This document shows positions 34,661-46,800 of a stretch of DNA of 64,000 nucleotides, piece by piece. The notes beneath the pieces were generated by a model that was not told where the DNA came from, searched no databases, and saw only the letters and a program-made list of their open reading frames with translations. The stretch is from Platycnemis pennipes (taxonomy: Eukaryota; Arthropoda; Insecta; Odonata; Platycnemididae), in assembly GCA_933228895.1 (NCBI GenBank), contig OW121846.1:43666107-43730106 (forward strand), read 5' to 3'. Positions within the stretch are counted from its first letter, which is position 1; each line of letters opens with the position of its first letter. The position numbers were made by a program, and so were the translations under genes.

Positions 34661-37600
34661 TTAACCCATTTACGGCCAAGGTCATTATTACACTGAAAAT
34701 TTAGCTTTTTTCTTCATATTCCTTCTCAATATATGCCAGAAAAGAAAATATATGAAAATTGATGCCCTAAAAAATTTGTTTATGCAAAAAAAATAATGGT
34801 GCATTTTTGCACCTTTGGCAGTTTTAGACTTCTGGGATGCTGAAGTGATAGTAAAATTATAATATTTTTTGCTATAATTTATTTGCATTTATAGTCATAA
34901 ATCGAGTAGTTAAACATTTTATGATAGTTTATATACTTTCTAAGAATGATTACAATAGTTTTGGAAAGCAAAGTGTTCATAACTGTGGACTTTTCATGGG
35001 TGAAAATCAAGAAAATATTTTGGATGCAGGGGTACGTTTTACGCATGTGAAGATTGTGTGAGTTTTGCATTACCTGTACCTTCTTCTGGATTAATTTCTC
35101 AATTAGATGACCTACTTTATCTTTTCTTACGTATAGTGGTAAGGACAAACGCAATAGCCCACCTATTTTTGGGTAGCTTGACATTCCTGCTCCTTGACCA
35201 ACATAAGTTTATTACTTTTCATTTGGGTCAGTGCCACTTATGATAAGTTTTTGACGTTGGGCATCCTTACTACTTTCTCCTGTGTGTGTGATGGGTCACT
35301 AGTGAATGAGAAACCCTTATTGCGTGTGTGAATGTGGTTCATGAGGGGGTACTACTCTGTGATTGTACAAACCCGAGTGCGTGATTGAGGAAAAAGTCCC
35401 TGAATCCTGCATGTATGTGTATGTGTAATGAGAAATACGAGGGTGACTCTGTGTATCGTATGCAAACGAATGTGAATGAGTGCTTAAAAGTCATTATAAA
35501 TTTTATTATATTTAGTTTTCCATTTTATTCTATTCAACTTTCTATCCCCCCCTTTTATTTTTATCTTGTGGGTATAACGGGTCACTGGCGTTGGAGAAAT
35601 CCTCGTAAACCCTGATTGTGTGAATGATTGAATTCATGAAGGTGACTGTATTTAGTATACAAACCTGAGTGATTGTATGTGTCACTATTCGTTTTTATTT
35701 TAACCTTGATTCCCGTAACTTTTGAGTGTGACGATTGTTTGTAAGAATATGAGTGAGTGTGCGACTATGTCATTTACTTCCATTTAAATTTCCCTGTATG
35801 CTTGATTTTGTTCGAGTGAATGAGAGCTCCCTTACTTTGCATATACTCCTTCCTTACCCCTCTCCCCCTTTTTTATTCCTCTGCCCCCTTAAGAATACGG
35901 ATTTGGGGATATATGTCTTCATTTGTTATTTACATACAGCCGTAGAGACGTTCTTTTCATTTTTCAACATACAATGTAAACTCAATTTGTGATATAATAC
36001 TCCCTGTAGCTTTTCGGTATATTTTCCAGGAATTTGTGCATACACTGGCCGATTGATAAATAAATAATGGCCACTACCACTTCTTTCCCCTGATTTTACT
36101 CAGTAGCTCGCATTTGCATTGCCATGAAGGCCTACCCCTAGGTATCCTACTTATCGTACTTCCCTATCATATGAGGCGGGGGGATAAAAGCCTCCTCTTT
36201 TGGCTAAATCTTTTTCACTTCGTCGTTGAAAAACTGTAATATTATTTCTTGCGACAATGACAACTGTATTATAATACCATTTCACAACAGACATTTAGAT
36301 TCAGCATCATATACATAATCAAAACATCCACAAGGTTTTTTTACGATGGTCATTGAATCTTCTGGCAGACATTATCCAGTACTATTTCCCTGAACCGTGC
36401 TAGTTGCAAAAAATATCAGTTTTTCAAGATAGGCTTGAAACAAGGAGAACAAAACATGTATCAATAAAAATCATTGATGCGACGGATCAGGAATAACTTT
36501 CAAGAAATCTGAAACAACCTGAGTTCCCAAACCTAACTGCAGCCCATCAGGGTTTGCCCTTGCCCCTCCATTTGGAAACACCTGGAAAAGGTACCTTCGG
36601 AAGAGCAGAGACACCATAACTGACATCCTGATATCTCCAGTATATTCTTCGGGTTCTTTTCTCTTGCAGTCTCTGGAGAACGAAGATCCTTGTACATCTT
36701 CATCGTTAAGACTGCACACTCTCGTGCCAGTACCACCACCACGCGCTCTCTGAAAAACCCACCCGGCATATTGCGGAAACGGTGAGAATAGGGATGAAAA
36801 CACAAATTATTTGACGGTGACATAAATGTCCTTCTGCGTCTGATATTCTAGGAATAAGAGAGAACGAGGACTTCTACACAGGCTGAATTTCCTAGATGGA
36901 GTTGGTTGAGGGAGTTACACATATTTCCTACATTCCCCCATGAACACACCATTATACCAAGCTGCTTGACAGAAGGAGTATCTTCCAAGCATAATATCAG
37001 GCAGCTCTGGTAAAAAAACTGCCATAAAATGTGAGACAACTGCTTACGGTTTGATATTGATTTTTCATGAGATCATTTCGCTTTATCTATCGAAAATCCG
37101 AAGCAATTATGTTGCATTAGAGGGTACTCTGAGAGTACTGTGTAAAAAAAATTATATGTTAACCTATCATTGTCAGTTTAACTTTAACATTGTACGCATT
37201 CTAATTAAATTAGATGCCATTACACCATTACATAAAGATATACACTGTTATAAGACCACGGTTGCCAATCCTTCCTACCAGAACCTGTCTGCTGTTGTAA
37301 CCTGCTCTCGCCAAAGGTGCAAAAACGAACCATTATATTCAATAAACAATTTTTTTTATTCAATGGCAAAATAAATGATTATATGAATCAGTACGTGGCG
37401 TGGGATTATGAGTACTCTATTTTGGCGACTTCAATTATTCATATGCATGCATTATCATTTTTATAAAAAAATTTATTTAATCGCCCCTCATTGAACCTGA
37501 ATTTAGGCAAATTTAAAAATCAATAACAAAGGGATATTAGCTAGAATCAAAAATAAAACGCCTTGAAAAATAAGTTTAGTACCTTATAAAAGAATAAATA

Positions 37601-37691
37601 AAAGAAAAGGTGGAGCATTCTTCTTATTGAATTTGTTATTAACTAAAACAAAAATGGTTTGTTTTCGCACCTTTGGCCGAAAATGGGTTAA
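34661..37691. mobile_element. 3-kb TTAA-flanked non-coding element
   Basis: TTAA at 34661-34664 and 37688-37691 flanks inverted ends CCCATTTACGGCCAAGG and (reversed) CCCATTTTCGGCCAAAGG. The subterminal word TTTGCACCTTTGGC recurs near 34806 and, inverted, near 37312. These are piggyBac-type features, but no transposase is seen. The interior contains a TG-rich, strand-skewed block (35270-35770) with many TGTGTGAATG-like words. Open frames such as 36471-36803 (minus) lack recognisable domains. Confidence 0.65.
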
Positions 37692-38793
37692 ATGAAAAAT
37701 TTTTTTACAGTGTGAATGAATTTATTAATTCAGGGTAATTTATTTTTCTAATTTGATATTGTGAACATAAATGTAGATGCTGTTGTTATTTAAACTTTTC
37801 TGGCAAGTAATTATTCAAGTGACAGGATTTTCTGACGTACCCAATACAATTACATGATGTATGATATTCTGTGTCATACTTTGTATTTGTCAACTGGGGA
37901 ATTTAAATAATAACAATTTGTAGCCATTGAAGAAAAGAGTTACTGTGATTGACGCTGGTACTTTTGGGAAAAATTTTCAACACAGATCGCAGTGATATTG
38001 ACACTCCAAGGATTTAATGAGAATGAGTACAAGACCTTATAAAATGCTACGAAATTGATTTCAGTTATATATAGCAATATGGTAGAAGAGGCATGGTGGA
38101 ATTAATAATAGTGACAATGTTTCAGGCAGTAAAAACTGCAATACCATCTAGTCCATTGAAATGAAGTAATGTGGGTGTTCACACCTATGTGGGGCATTCA
38201 GGGGAGCTCCCTGGGAGGGAATCATCGCTCACTGATGCTCATAGTTGTTCAATTAGTAGTTAGCATGCTAGGAGTGAGCTTATGTTGTTTGTTGCAAGTG
38301 AGTATTCTATCGAGTTTCATCGGGGCAGGTTGTGTTGTGGATGACAGCGGACATGGACGGGAACCTCAGCTGAGATAGCCAACGACCACACTCTGTACTA
38401 GGGAGCCAGTGAAGGTGAGTAATGGTTTTGCTTCTCGGTGGAGTTCCTTAGCGCCATGTCGATGGGAAAGGCTTTAAACTCTTGTCATCATAGAGTTCAC
38501 AAGTCTCATCTCGGTTCACAAGAGAACAGTTTTTGGTTCTTCAGGCCGGATGCCTATGGATTACTATATAATTGTAGATAGTAATTAGTTTTGTACAAGG
38601 TTTTAAGGTACTGGGCTAACCTCAATATTTTTTGTGCCGAAAATTCTCGTTTGGATGTGTTGGTTCAAGAACCTTGGTTAGTGTCATTAGTAAACATGGC
38701 TCCAATCAACATATCATTAATAAAGGAAGAATTTACTTCTCAAATAATAATTTGTATCTAGGAAGTTGCTGTTGGGGTTGAAAAGGATCCAAG
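37692..38793. other. Gene-free stretch
   Basis: No domain-bearing frame. GGTGAGTAATGG near 38414 could be a splice donor, but I cannot connect it to a coding exon. Confidence 0.45.
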
Positions 38794-39135
38794 TGACTAA
38801 AAGACTCCGGTGAGCCTGGGGACCCAGTCCCCTGGAGGGAACCGAAGTCTGACGATGACCAACCACCCTCCGACTCCGGCTCCACCCACAGCAGCACCAG
38901 TCGCCACAGCACAGCGGACACCAAACCCGGCTCCTCCTCCTCGGACCCGGGGAACGCGGAGCTCCCCTCCGGGGGCCCCGGTTTCGGCACCTTCACGGCT
39001 ACCGACGAGCCAGGTATGCTACCGATCGACCAGTTGCTGCGAACCCCAGAGTGCTTCCTCCCCAACCTAGTGAGCCCTGATTGCGAGCCCCTTCCCCCAG
39101 CGAGGGCTGAAGCCTTCGACAGCCAGCTTCTGTGA
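38794..39135 (+). pseudogene. GC-rich open frame, possible retroelement polyprotein fragment
   Basis: The frame is open from after a TGA near 38791 to a TGA at 39133-39135, with an acidic, Ser/Pro-rich composition in an otherwise AT-rich area. It has no start codon near its beginning. Its last codons (AEAFDSQL) and their DNA (39108-39130) match the RNase H frame on the opposite strand (SEAFDRQL, 39332-39354) with one mismatch in 23 bases. It is therefore probably a piece of a related retroelement in the opposite orientation. A host exon remains possible. Confidence 0.35.
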
Positions 39136-39144
39136 CATGTCACA

Positions 39145-39548
39145 TCCTTTATTATGCAAATATACATTTTAACAAACTCATCGTAATTGAAAATTAACCC
39201 AGTGCCGCAGCGGAGGGCCGTGAGCACTGCCTGGTTATCTGAATACATATGAAGGGTAACAAACTCAGGTATGTTCTTATACATGTATAAAGTCCCTTTA
39301 AGGGCGGCCGTGGCTTCGGCGAAATATATTGGAAGCTGGCGGTCGAAGGCTTCACTCTTAGTGAGACCAAGTGATGGGCAAACCACTGCCCATTGAAATG
39401 GGGTAGCGTCACAGTGCGCCACAAAACTAATTTCATACGGCAAGCACTGACGTGTCCGATGGAAGTGGTGCTCATCGTAGAATCTGAAGAGCCAGGTGGT
39501 CAGTCGCTGGTAGGTATTATTTATAAGGAAATAAGGAAGCTGGAGCAC
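39145..39548 (-). pseudogene. Retroelement RNase H domain fragment
   Basis: The minus-strand frame shows an RNase H-like D-E-D set: HCDATPFQW (about 39408), FAEATAAL (about 39315) and MYSDNQAVL (about 39237). A short preceding segment may be the end of a reverse-transcriptase thumb. The DATP form of the first motif differs from the TDGS or DADW forms of LINE and copia RNases H and is more like those of DIRS-type and pararetro-type elements. I leave the family open. The frame stays open to 38733, but that part overlaps the plus-strand GC-rich frame and is probably not RNase H. Confidence 0.6.
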
Positions 39549-39719
39549 GTAACTCAGTCATAAGCCAAAAATAATGATTTTTGGCTTATGTTTTTTTTAA
39601 TATTAGGATATACAACTAAAAGTTCTAGAGCAGTCTTTTTACCGGTTGCATTAATTTTAGTCTAATAATTGTTTCCTTTGAAATAAGCTTTTCTTCTGGA
39701 ATGAAAGGCAGTAGTAACA

Positions 39720-40800
39720 TGGAAACAGGGAAATTTGATGACAACTGTAGAAGAAATTGAAGGTATTATTACACTAATGTACGCATGAGGAGCAAATGGT
39801 TTAGTTCATTAGATTATGATAGTGATTGGGTGCCATTGTTTTTCCCTCAGACGATGCCGAGAAACATTTCGCAAGTTCATGCAGTACCTACATTTTGATG
39901 TTCGGAGGACATGATCTCACTGTCTCATCACAGATAAATTTGCATTGATGTCCAAAATATGACACAGTTTTGTGGGACACTGCATAGCCTGCTATAGTCC
40001 TAGTGAATACCTATCCTTGGATGAGCAGCTTTTCCCCACTAATGCTATGGGTAGATACACTCAGTAGACAACAAATAAACCAGACAAATTTGGAATCAAG
40101 TTCTGGGTGTTAGCAGATGAAAATGTCTAATATTTCTGCAATGGGTTTCCATATCTGGGAAAAGATGAGTTGCGTGCACCCCACAAAAATCTTCCAGAAA
40201 ATGTTGCTCTACGCTTATAACATCCGTATCTAAATTCAGGATGAAATGCCAACACAATTTTTTCACGTCACGGTATTTGGTGAAAAAACGAAAGGAAAAT
40301 AGCATTAGCATTGTCGGCACAATGAATAGAATCATACATTCCCCAAAGAAGTTCGAAATTCAAAGGGTAAGTTGTACGATACCACAGTCATAAAATATGA
40401 AGACATTACATTAACAGTATACCAAGGTAAAAAAAACAAAAACGTTTTGGTGCTGAGTTCCATGAATTCCAGCATTGAAATAGATAATACAGAAAGAGAT
40501 TACCAGAGGCAGTCCGTTTCTACGATTTCACAAAATATAAAATAGATAAATTGGAACAAATGGCAAGGAACTACACTATGCACACTGGATCTCGCCAATG
40601 CCCTGTGCTAATTACATATACTATCCTATATTTAGCTGTGGCTAACGCATGAGTGATATAGAAAGAGGTCACTTCACAAATCATCTGTGGCCATAAATTC
40701 ATTTTGAAGTTAGCTGAAGAACTACATAGTGAGTATATCAAGTCACAACCATGACCAGCACATTTCCTTTTAGGCACAAAAGTTAGAAAAAGACCTCAGT
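39720..40800 (+). pseudogene. Decayed piggyBac transposase (PGBD4-like)
   Basis: Conserved pieces survive between many stops: KFRKFMQYLHFDV (about 39862), the first catalytic motif YLSLDEQLFPTNA (about 40011), NKPDKFGIKFWVLAD (about 40075) and NGFPYLGKDE (about 40138). A C-terminal part with LSSMNSS follows (about 40451). It is a different and much older lineage than the piggyBac at 15.4 kb. The ends and TTAA sites were not identified. Confidence 0.8.
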
Positions 40801-41089
40801 ACTTATCAGGTACAAAAATGCAAAGGAAATAAAACTATGGAAAAATATTCAAGATATCAAAAAGATACGTGCAAAAAATGCACAGCAAGAAGTGAAAAAC
40901 TTATTACATATACTGTGTCATGAAAAATTATATTTAGCACAGTAGAAGTGGTACTCCATTGCTATACGCGTGGTTTAATGCTGTTACTTCCATTATAAAC
41001 AATTCCTGATAGTTTATACTGGATATATAATTACTTAACATAATATTTATGTGCTAAACTACCACTACCTGTATCGTATATTGTGGAAA
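40801..41089. other. Gene-free stretch
   Basis: AT-rich; nothing was recognised beyond possible piggyBac remnants. Confidence 0.4.
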
Positions 41090-41093
41090 AGGT

Positions 41094-41279
41094 TACACAG
41101 TCAAGCCTACTTATATCAAACCCATTTATAACAAAGTTCCAGTTATAACAAAGTAAAGAATATTCCCCATCAAAGAGAGGCTGTGAAAAACTGGTCCACA
41201 TATAACGAAGTTTGGTTATTACAAAGTAAGTATTCCCCCCCCCCCCCCCCAGCATCGTCATAAATGTTCTTCACTGTAT
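41094..41279. mobile_element. Possible short Tc1/pogo-type MITE
   Basis: TACACAGTCAAGCC at the left and TTCACTGTA at the right bracket about 180 bases with repeated TATAACAAAGT words and a C16 run (41235-41250). This is the style of TA-targeted pogo/Tigger MITEs, but the end repeats are imperfect. Confidence 0.35.
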
Positions 41280-42266
41280 ATCATTGAATTCCAAAGTTTG
41301 AGCAAAAGCGAAAATACAGAAATTATTTATTGATCTTATTCATTAATTTTTAAAAATAATAATATTATTTGATAAGAGGAGATCAACTCAAAATTGAATA
41401 CATTGATAAATTTATTCATATAAACCACGAAAACACCTATTGGTCAAAATGACTGCCACCGGTGCTTTTAGGTATGAGGAAAATATGGCGTTTCTAGTGT
41501 AAATGGATGTGTCAAAAACAAATTTTGTTTCATTTCCAAAATAACCTTATTTATTTGTTGAATTTCTTTGTTCTTTGGATGCCATTTATCCCATCTATAA
41601 TTTCTGATAGTCAATTTACCGTTCAACTCAGTGATACAAGCCCACGAAAGAGTTTGAATGCTGACGATTGATCTATCGTTCTTAAAAGGATCATTTAAAC
41701 AGTTGTACTTTTCGCCATTTTAAGTCCCAATGTTAACCTCCATTCAGATGTTACTTATTCTCACATCCAGCATTCCCTGATGCATTTCTTTACGGCACTT
41801 TACCGCATTCATCGTTTGAAAATTTTGACCCCATGCAATATCACCCATATTCATCATTTGATAAAATCAAACGAATATGCTTGGTTTCATATCTTTGTGC
41901 ATTATTTAATCGTAAATCATACATACGCATCCTAATGTATTCCACAGTATGACCATTTAAGGACAAAAAATTAACAGACAATAAACTAGATAAGGCATGT
42001 TTTTTGCGATGCTTCCTAAGAAAACCATTCTTAGAAATTTCTTTATTACAAACCTTCTTTTTTTGATCCCGTGAACTTCGTAATAATGAGTCTACCATAG
42101 TTACCTTTCCAGCCGGTAGTTTACATCTCCCTTGGCTGAAGTTTAGAATAATGGCATTAATGTTTTTAAAAATTATGAACAAAAGGATGAACTATAAATT
42201 GCCTGACAATGGAGCAGAAGGAAATTAAAAAAAAGGAGTATCTTCAAAACCATTCTCAACCGTTAA
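41280..42266. other. Gene-free stretch
   Basis: No recognisable domain. The minus-strand frame at 41841-42182 is open but unlike any family I know. Confidence 0.45.
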
Positions 42267-43209
42267 TATATAGCCATAGCTGGGCAAAGTTAATCGAAAA
42301 ATTAACTTCGTTAATGCATTAAAAGCTACTCCAAAAGTTAACTTCGTTAATCGTTAAATCGTTATCTTGAAGAAAATTTAACCCGAGTTAAAGTTATCCG
42401 TTAAAGTTAAAAATCTATATGAAGTTGTAGGCAATTTTGAATTATATGCCACTTAACATTTAGGTATTTTTAATGTCAATGAATGTAATAAGAATTTTGT
42501 GGTCAAAAATACTTTATAAACAGTATAGCTTACGTAATGTAGACTTATACACATGAGGTATGGAGTTTCATAGTAATATACCGTTTCCATCAGTAAAGTT
42601 GGACCTGATGCTGTTTGTATTTGATTGTGGGAATAGAAACCTTGTGATGCACCGCTACCAGTATCTGCGATACCAAAAGATTCACCAATATTTTGCTGGC
42701 ATAGTTTTGTGCCATTAGATGGTGAAAAAATTATTGCCAGTCCTATTGACATAAGAAGATTCCACAGCTCTTGAAGAAGCCTTAGGTTTTCGTTGTCCTG
42801 CGAGTTGATCCTGCCTTTACTTTTTCTTCAAATTGAACGTATTTAGATGCATAAATCTCTTCATGTCTTGTTTATAGTTTTGGGTGGAAACATGAGCCTT
42901 GACTGTGTAAATTGTGTCTGTAAAAGTTACGTAAAAGTCTGACTGCAGTACAAACGCTGAGTTCTCTAGATTGAATTCTCAACACAACTCCTTCAAAAAG
43001 TTATTACATGGCAATCCAGATGACTCTGAACAAAAGTAACGGACTTAAATTAACGGACTTAAATTAACGGAATTAAAAGTTAACGGAAGTTAATAAGACT
43101 GTTAATAGTTTTTGGATTTAACTTAAAAGTTAAATCGTTAAGCAATATGTTAACTTCGTTAATTAACGATTAATGGATTAATGCTTTTCTGCGCAGCTAT
43201 GTATATAGC
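42267..43209. mobile_element. hAT MITE of a second family (GTTAACTTCGTTAA words)
   Basis: The 8-base target duplication TATATAGC is at 42267-42274 and 43202-43209. The 927-base element (42275-43201) starts CATAGCTGGGCAAAG and ends CTGCGCAGCTATG. Both subterminal zones are dense in TTAACTTCGTTAA/TTAACG words (42288-42400, 43035-43185). The organisation is the same as the GGTAAATTACC family at 6.7 and 22.5 kb but with a different word. There is no transposase. Confidence 0.9.
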
Positions 43210-43726
43210 CAAAATAGCAAAAAATGCTAATTTCACAAGAATAATCCAATTTATAAAAAGTTAAACACATTTAATTCATTTAGGTAGAAGTTTCTATATT
43301 AGAACAAACAAAATCAATGCTTCTTATTGCTATCAAGATAGTAGTACATTTTGATGGGTCTTTTAAAATTTTTGTCCAGTGAAGAGATATTTATCATATC
43401 CTTGCAAAAACAGTATTTGGATGAAAAAGTTTCTGCAATTTCTTTTAGAATTTTCTTATTACGAATCATATAAGCTCTGAATGGTAATACATAGATACTT
43501 TGTAAACCCCTGTCTAGAAATACATAATAAGACCCACTTCCACTGTTAATAATTGTTTATCCCTTTTCCTGTGAGGAGTCTGAGAATGAATGGAGATACT
43601 GTAAACAAATACATGCTATGGTTTATTTACAGCAGAGATACTCAAATATGCAATAGCAGTGTAATGGGTGCTGCAAGTGCACACAATCCATGCTATAAAT
43701 GATAAAAGTAGAAAACTTGGCTCCAT
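43210..43726. other. Gene-free stretch
   Basis: AT-rich; nothing was recognised. Confidence 0.45.
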
Positions 43727-43880
43727 TCACTGGTCAAGCTAATCAGATCAATAGCATGCTGCTTGGCCTGACAACCAAAGATTGAGGGTTAAAATCCTAC
43801 CCAGGGCAAGGAAATTGTGTTTGCCCTAGGATAATCTTAGATTATAGGTACTGTGTGAAATGACCTTACATGTTGGAATA
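43727..43880 (+). mobile_element. Probable tRNA-derived SINE
   Basis: TAGCATGCTGCTTGG followed by GAGGGTTAAAATCCTACCC looks like a decayed A box and B-box arm. The tail GTGTGAAATGACCTTACATGTT resembles the 3' end of the SINE at 14.8 kb (GCAAATGACCTCTGCTGT). Confidence 0.45.
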
Positions 43881-46800
43881 CCAAAAAACTCAAGATTGCT
43901 CATTCTCAAGCAATCACCCCTGCATGCAGTTACCTAGAATTATCTGGGTCCATCTCCCTTGCGGCCCACTGCCTCCTGATGTTCTGGAGGTGGCTGCTGC
44001 ACCTCACCCTCTTCCACTTGGCCCTCTCCTTGACCATCAGGGTCTCCTTGAGGTCTCGGTTGTGAAGGGGGTTTCCCTGCTCTCTGGCGAAACACAGCAA
44101 CTGCTTCTCCCATCTCTTCTGAGAAACGCTGGGCACCTATTTCTGCCGAGCTTCTTTTGCTGCTCTGCGTGAACTCAGATTTCTTCGTTGGTTCCTTACG
44201 ATCCATCTACATCCAGAGGAAAGGAAATGCAGGTAATGATATAGCACATTTCTCCATCTGCAAAAACTACACACCAACACCAAAGAACCATTTTAGAGGA
44301 CTATGTTACACTACAACAGCAGAAGATGGATACATTCACCTGCAATGTAACGGCATGCTCACATTACACACAAGTGTCCATTGGGTGGTGTATTGCATAA
44401 ATTTCCTTAATCCCTCAACCCTAGCCTGCATGCCCAGTATATTTCCTGAAGGACTAATTTTCATAATTTTTCTTGGACAGAAATTACACTTTAAACCAAT
44501 TTACTTTGCTTAAGAAAGGATGCTTTTTCTCCATAGCATAAAATACAATAAATTTCTTCTTTTTTTATTTATGGTGATTTTTATTCTTAAAAGTAGCCAA
44601 TTTATTTTTACTCAATCACCATGTGTAATGGAATTTTGTCCTAAAATATGTCACGCTCTTCCATTCTTACATTGTCAATGTAACTGCCTAATCAACTGTT
44701 GAGTCAAAAAAATTCATATCACAGAACTTTACCAGTAGGTATCTCTTTCTTTTCTCCATCGGTTTCGAGTAAAGATTGTTTTTTTCGGTACGACAACTTA
44801 GAACCCTTTGAATGCACACATTGCCACTATAGCCCGGAGCTAAGGAGCCAAGTACTTCGCTCCGCATTTCCCACAAGCTGCAAGAGTCTCAAAACAGTCA
44901 ACACTAGCCAGAACCACTCAAAATAGTTTCCTGTCCCTCAAAGGAGTTTCAAGACCACACAGTTCAATAAGGTGGAATCTTTTGTGGTGTGTTGCAGATA
45001 AATGGACTCTTGTGTATTTATACCAAGCAGTTGCCTCTATAAATACGTACCTCCATCTCAGTTTCAAAACTTAGAAAAAGGCAACCATTTCAATGTGAGA
45101 GGAAATAAGTAAAATATTACTTAACAGTAATGTTTGGGTGAGGTTGGAAAGTACCTAAAGGTGAAAATGATTTGTTTGATCACAATGAGATCATACAGTC
45201 TAGCCTATTTATGCTGATGTTGAGAATGTTAAGGAAAGTATGAAAAGTGGACTGCCTAACATTTTGAGAGTAATACCTTAAGAGGAACATTTTTGAAAAA
45301 TACAATGGTGCACAGACAATATGTGCCAGGCAATCAGATTTAAAAAGGAAACCATTTGGTGCCATAGGTGACTAATTGAATTTTATGAGGTGGACTGCCA
45401 TAACAGGGAAGAAAGGTGTACAGCTTGTTCCAAGTATGGAAAAAGAGAAGACAGAGTACAATGATATTAACCACATGTACTTAGTGGGTTTCGGCATGAA
45501 TTGATTCTAACTGATCATGCAATGCACAATTACAAATGAAAAATAACGTCTGTACTTACTGTAAAACATGCAACATTTTTATCTGCGTGAAATGATTTAG
45601 AGATAATGTCATATGAAGTATATGATAGAGACTGAGTTATTATTATGTTATTATTATTATGTTCAAGAAAATATTATAAGATAATAATAAAGATAATAAG
45701 AATACAATTGACATGAAGTCAACTCAAACTGGGATACAATTAAAATACATACGAGAGAATGTGTCCATAGTCATATTCTCCACTTCACGCAATGTGTAAA
45801 CGATATTCTTAAATTAATTATGTGTTAATAAAAAAATTTCCTGATCCATTATGAGTATTAGCGATGGGGGACTTTATATGAAAAGTTTAATGGCCGTACT
45901 GAAGGAATGTGGTTGAGTCTCTAATTACATTCTTTGACACATCTCAATAGATTAATATTTTACTTTCTACGGGCACTAAACATAGTGATGTGTAACATAG
46001 CTATCCACGGAACTACGTCTACCCATCAAGTCAGTGATACTCGATTCCTACACCTTCCTAAATCCTTTTCTACAAGTATGAAAAGAATATTTAGCACCAT
46101 AATTTTAACATAGTTTATCCACACTACTGACAAATATGTATTAACGAAACACTTGTATAACACATGATTAACATACCTTTGAAGCGGAGTATGAAGGTGA
46201 AAATCTAAGTATGGACTTCTAAGACTGTCGAATCCTGGACAGTAATACCAGGCGGTTGACAATATGGCTACAACCAAGGTCCTTAAAAGGGTTACAACAG
46301 TATGAACTACGTTACTGACCACTCTTAATAACCGAGTTCACTGCTCCACGCACCGACCGCCTACCGTAATACATTATACACTGTTTCATTTATCAGAATT
46401 TGGCCTTTTATTTGATATCCTTTATCTTATTGCATCAAGAAAAATGATGGAGATATAAAAATGGAAACAAATAAATTTCAGGGCACTTTTTGCGGGCAAA
46501 AAGACCTATATTTCACACAATTCCGTGTTCCTCGGAGAACAAATAAAGAGAAAAGTACCTTCACTTCTAACCTGTATCATAATTCTCCAGCCAATAAGAT
46601 TTTGGTAATGCATTTGAAATCCTGCGTTTTCGAATTTACGGCGACTCTAACTGGTCGGTGCACGATAATGAAGCATGAGTGTTTTGGAAATGGAATGAAG
46701 ATATACAATTGTTTGATAAACATATGGGCTTCCAATGTCCAAGGTATTTCACACACGGAGGCAGGGAAATATTTCCACCCGCGCCATCATGTTTTAAACT

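Noticed and set aside
40996..41280. Tigger element sharing ends with the 17.1-21.3 kb insertion
   Set aside because: End sequences differ (ACAGTCAAGCC against CAGTAGAAACTCG); only the general style is shared.
43930..44206. Open minus-strand frames with a charged, Gln/Pro-rich product
   Set aside because: No recognisable domain, overlapping frames are equally open, and there is no splice or promoter context; composition alone could explain it.
46026..46322. Hydrophobic 98-codon minus-strand frame
   Set aside because: Looks like a chance frame in AT-rich DNA; the hydrophobicity follows from T-rich codons.
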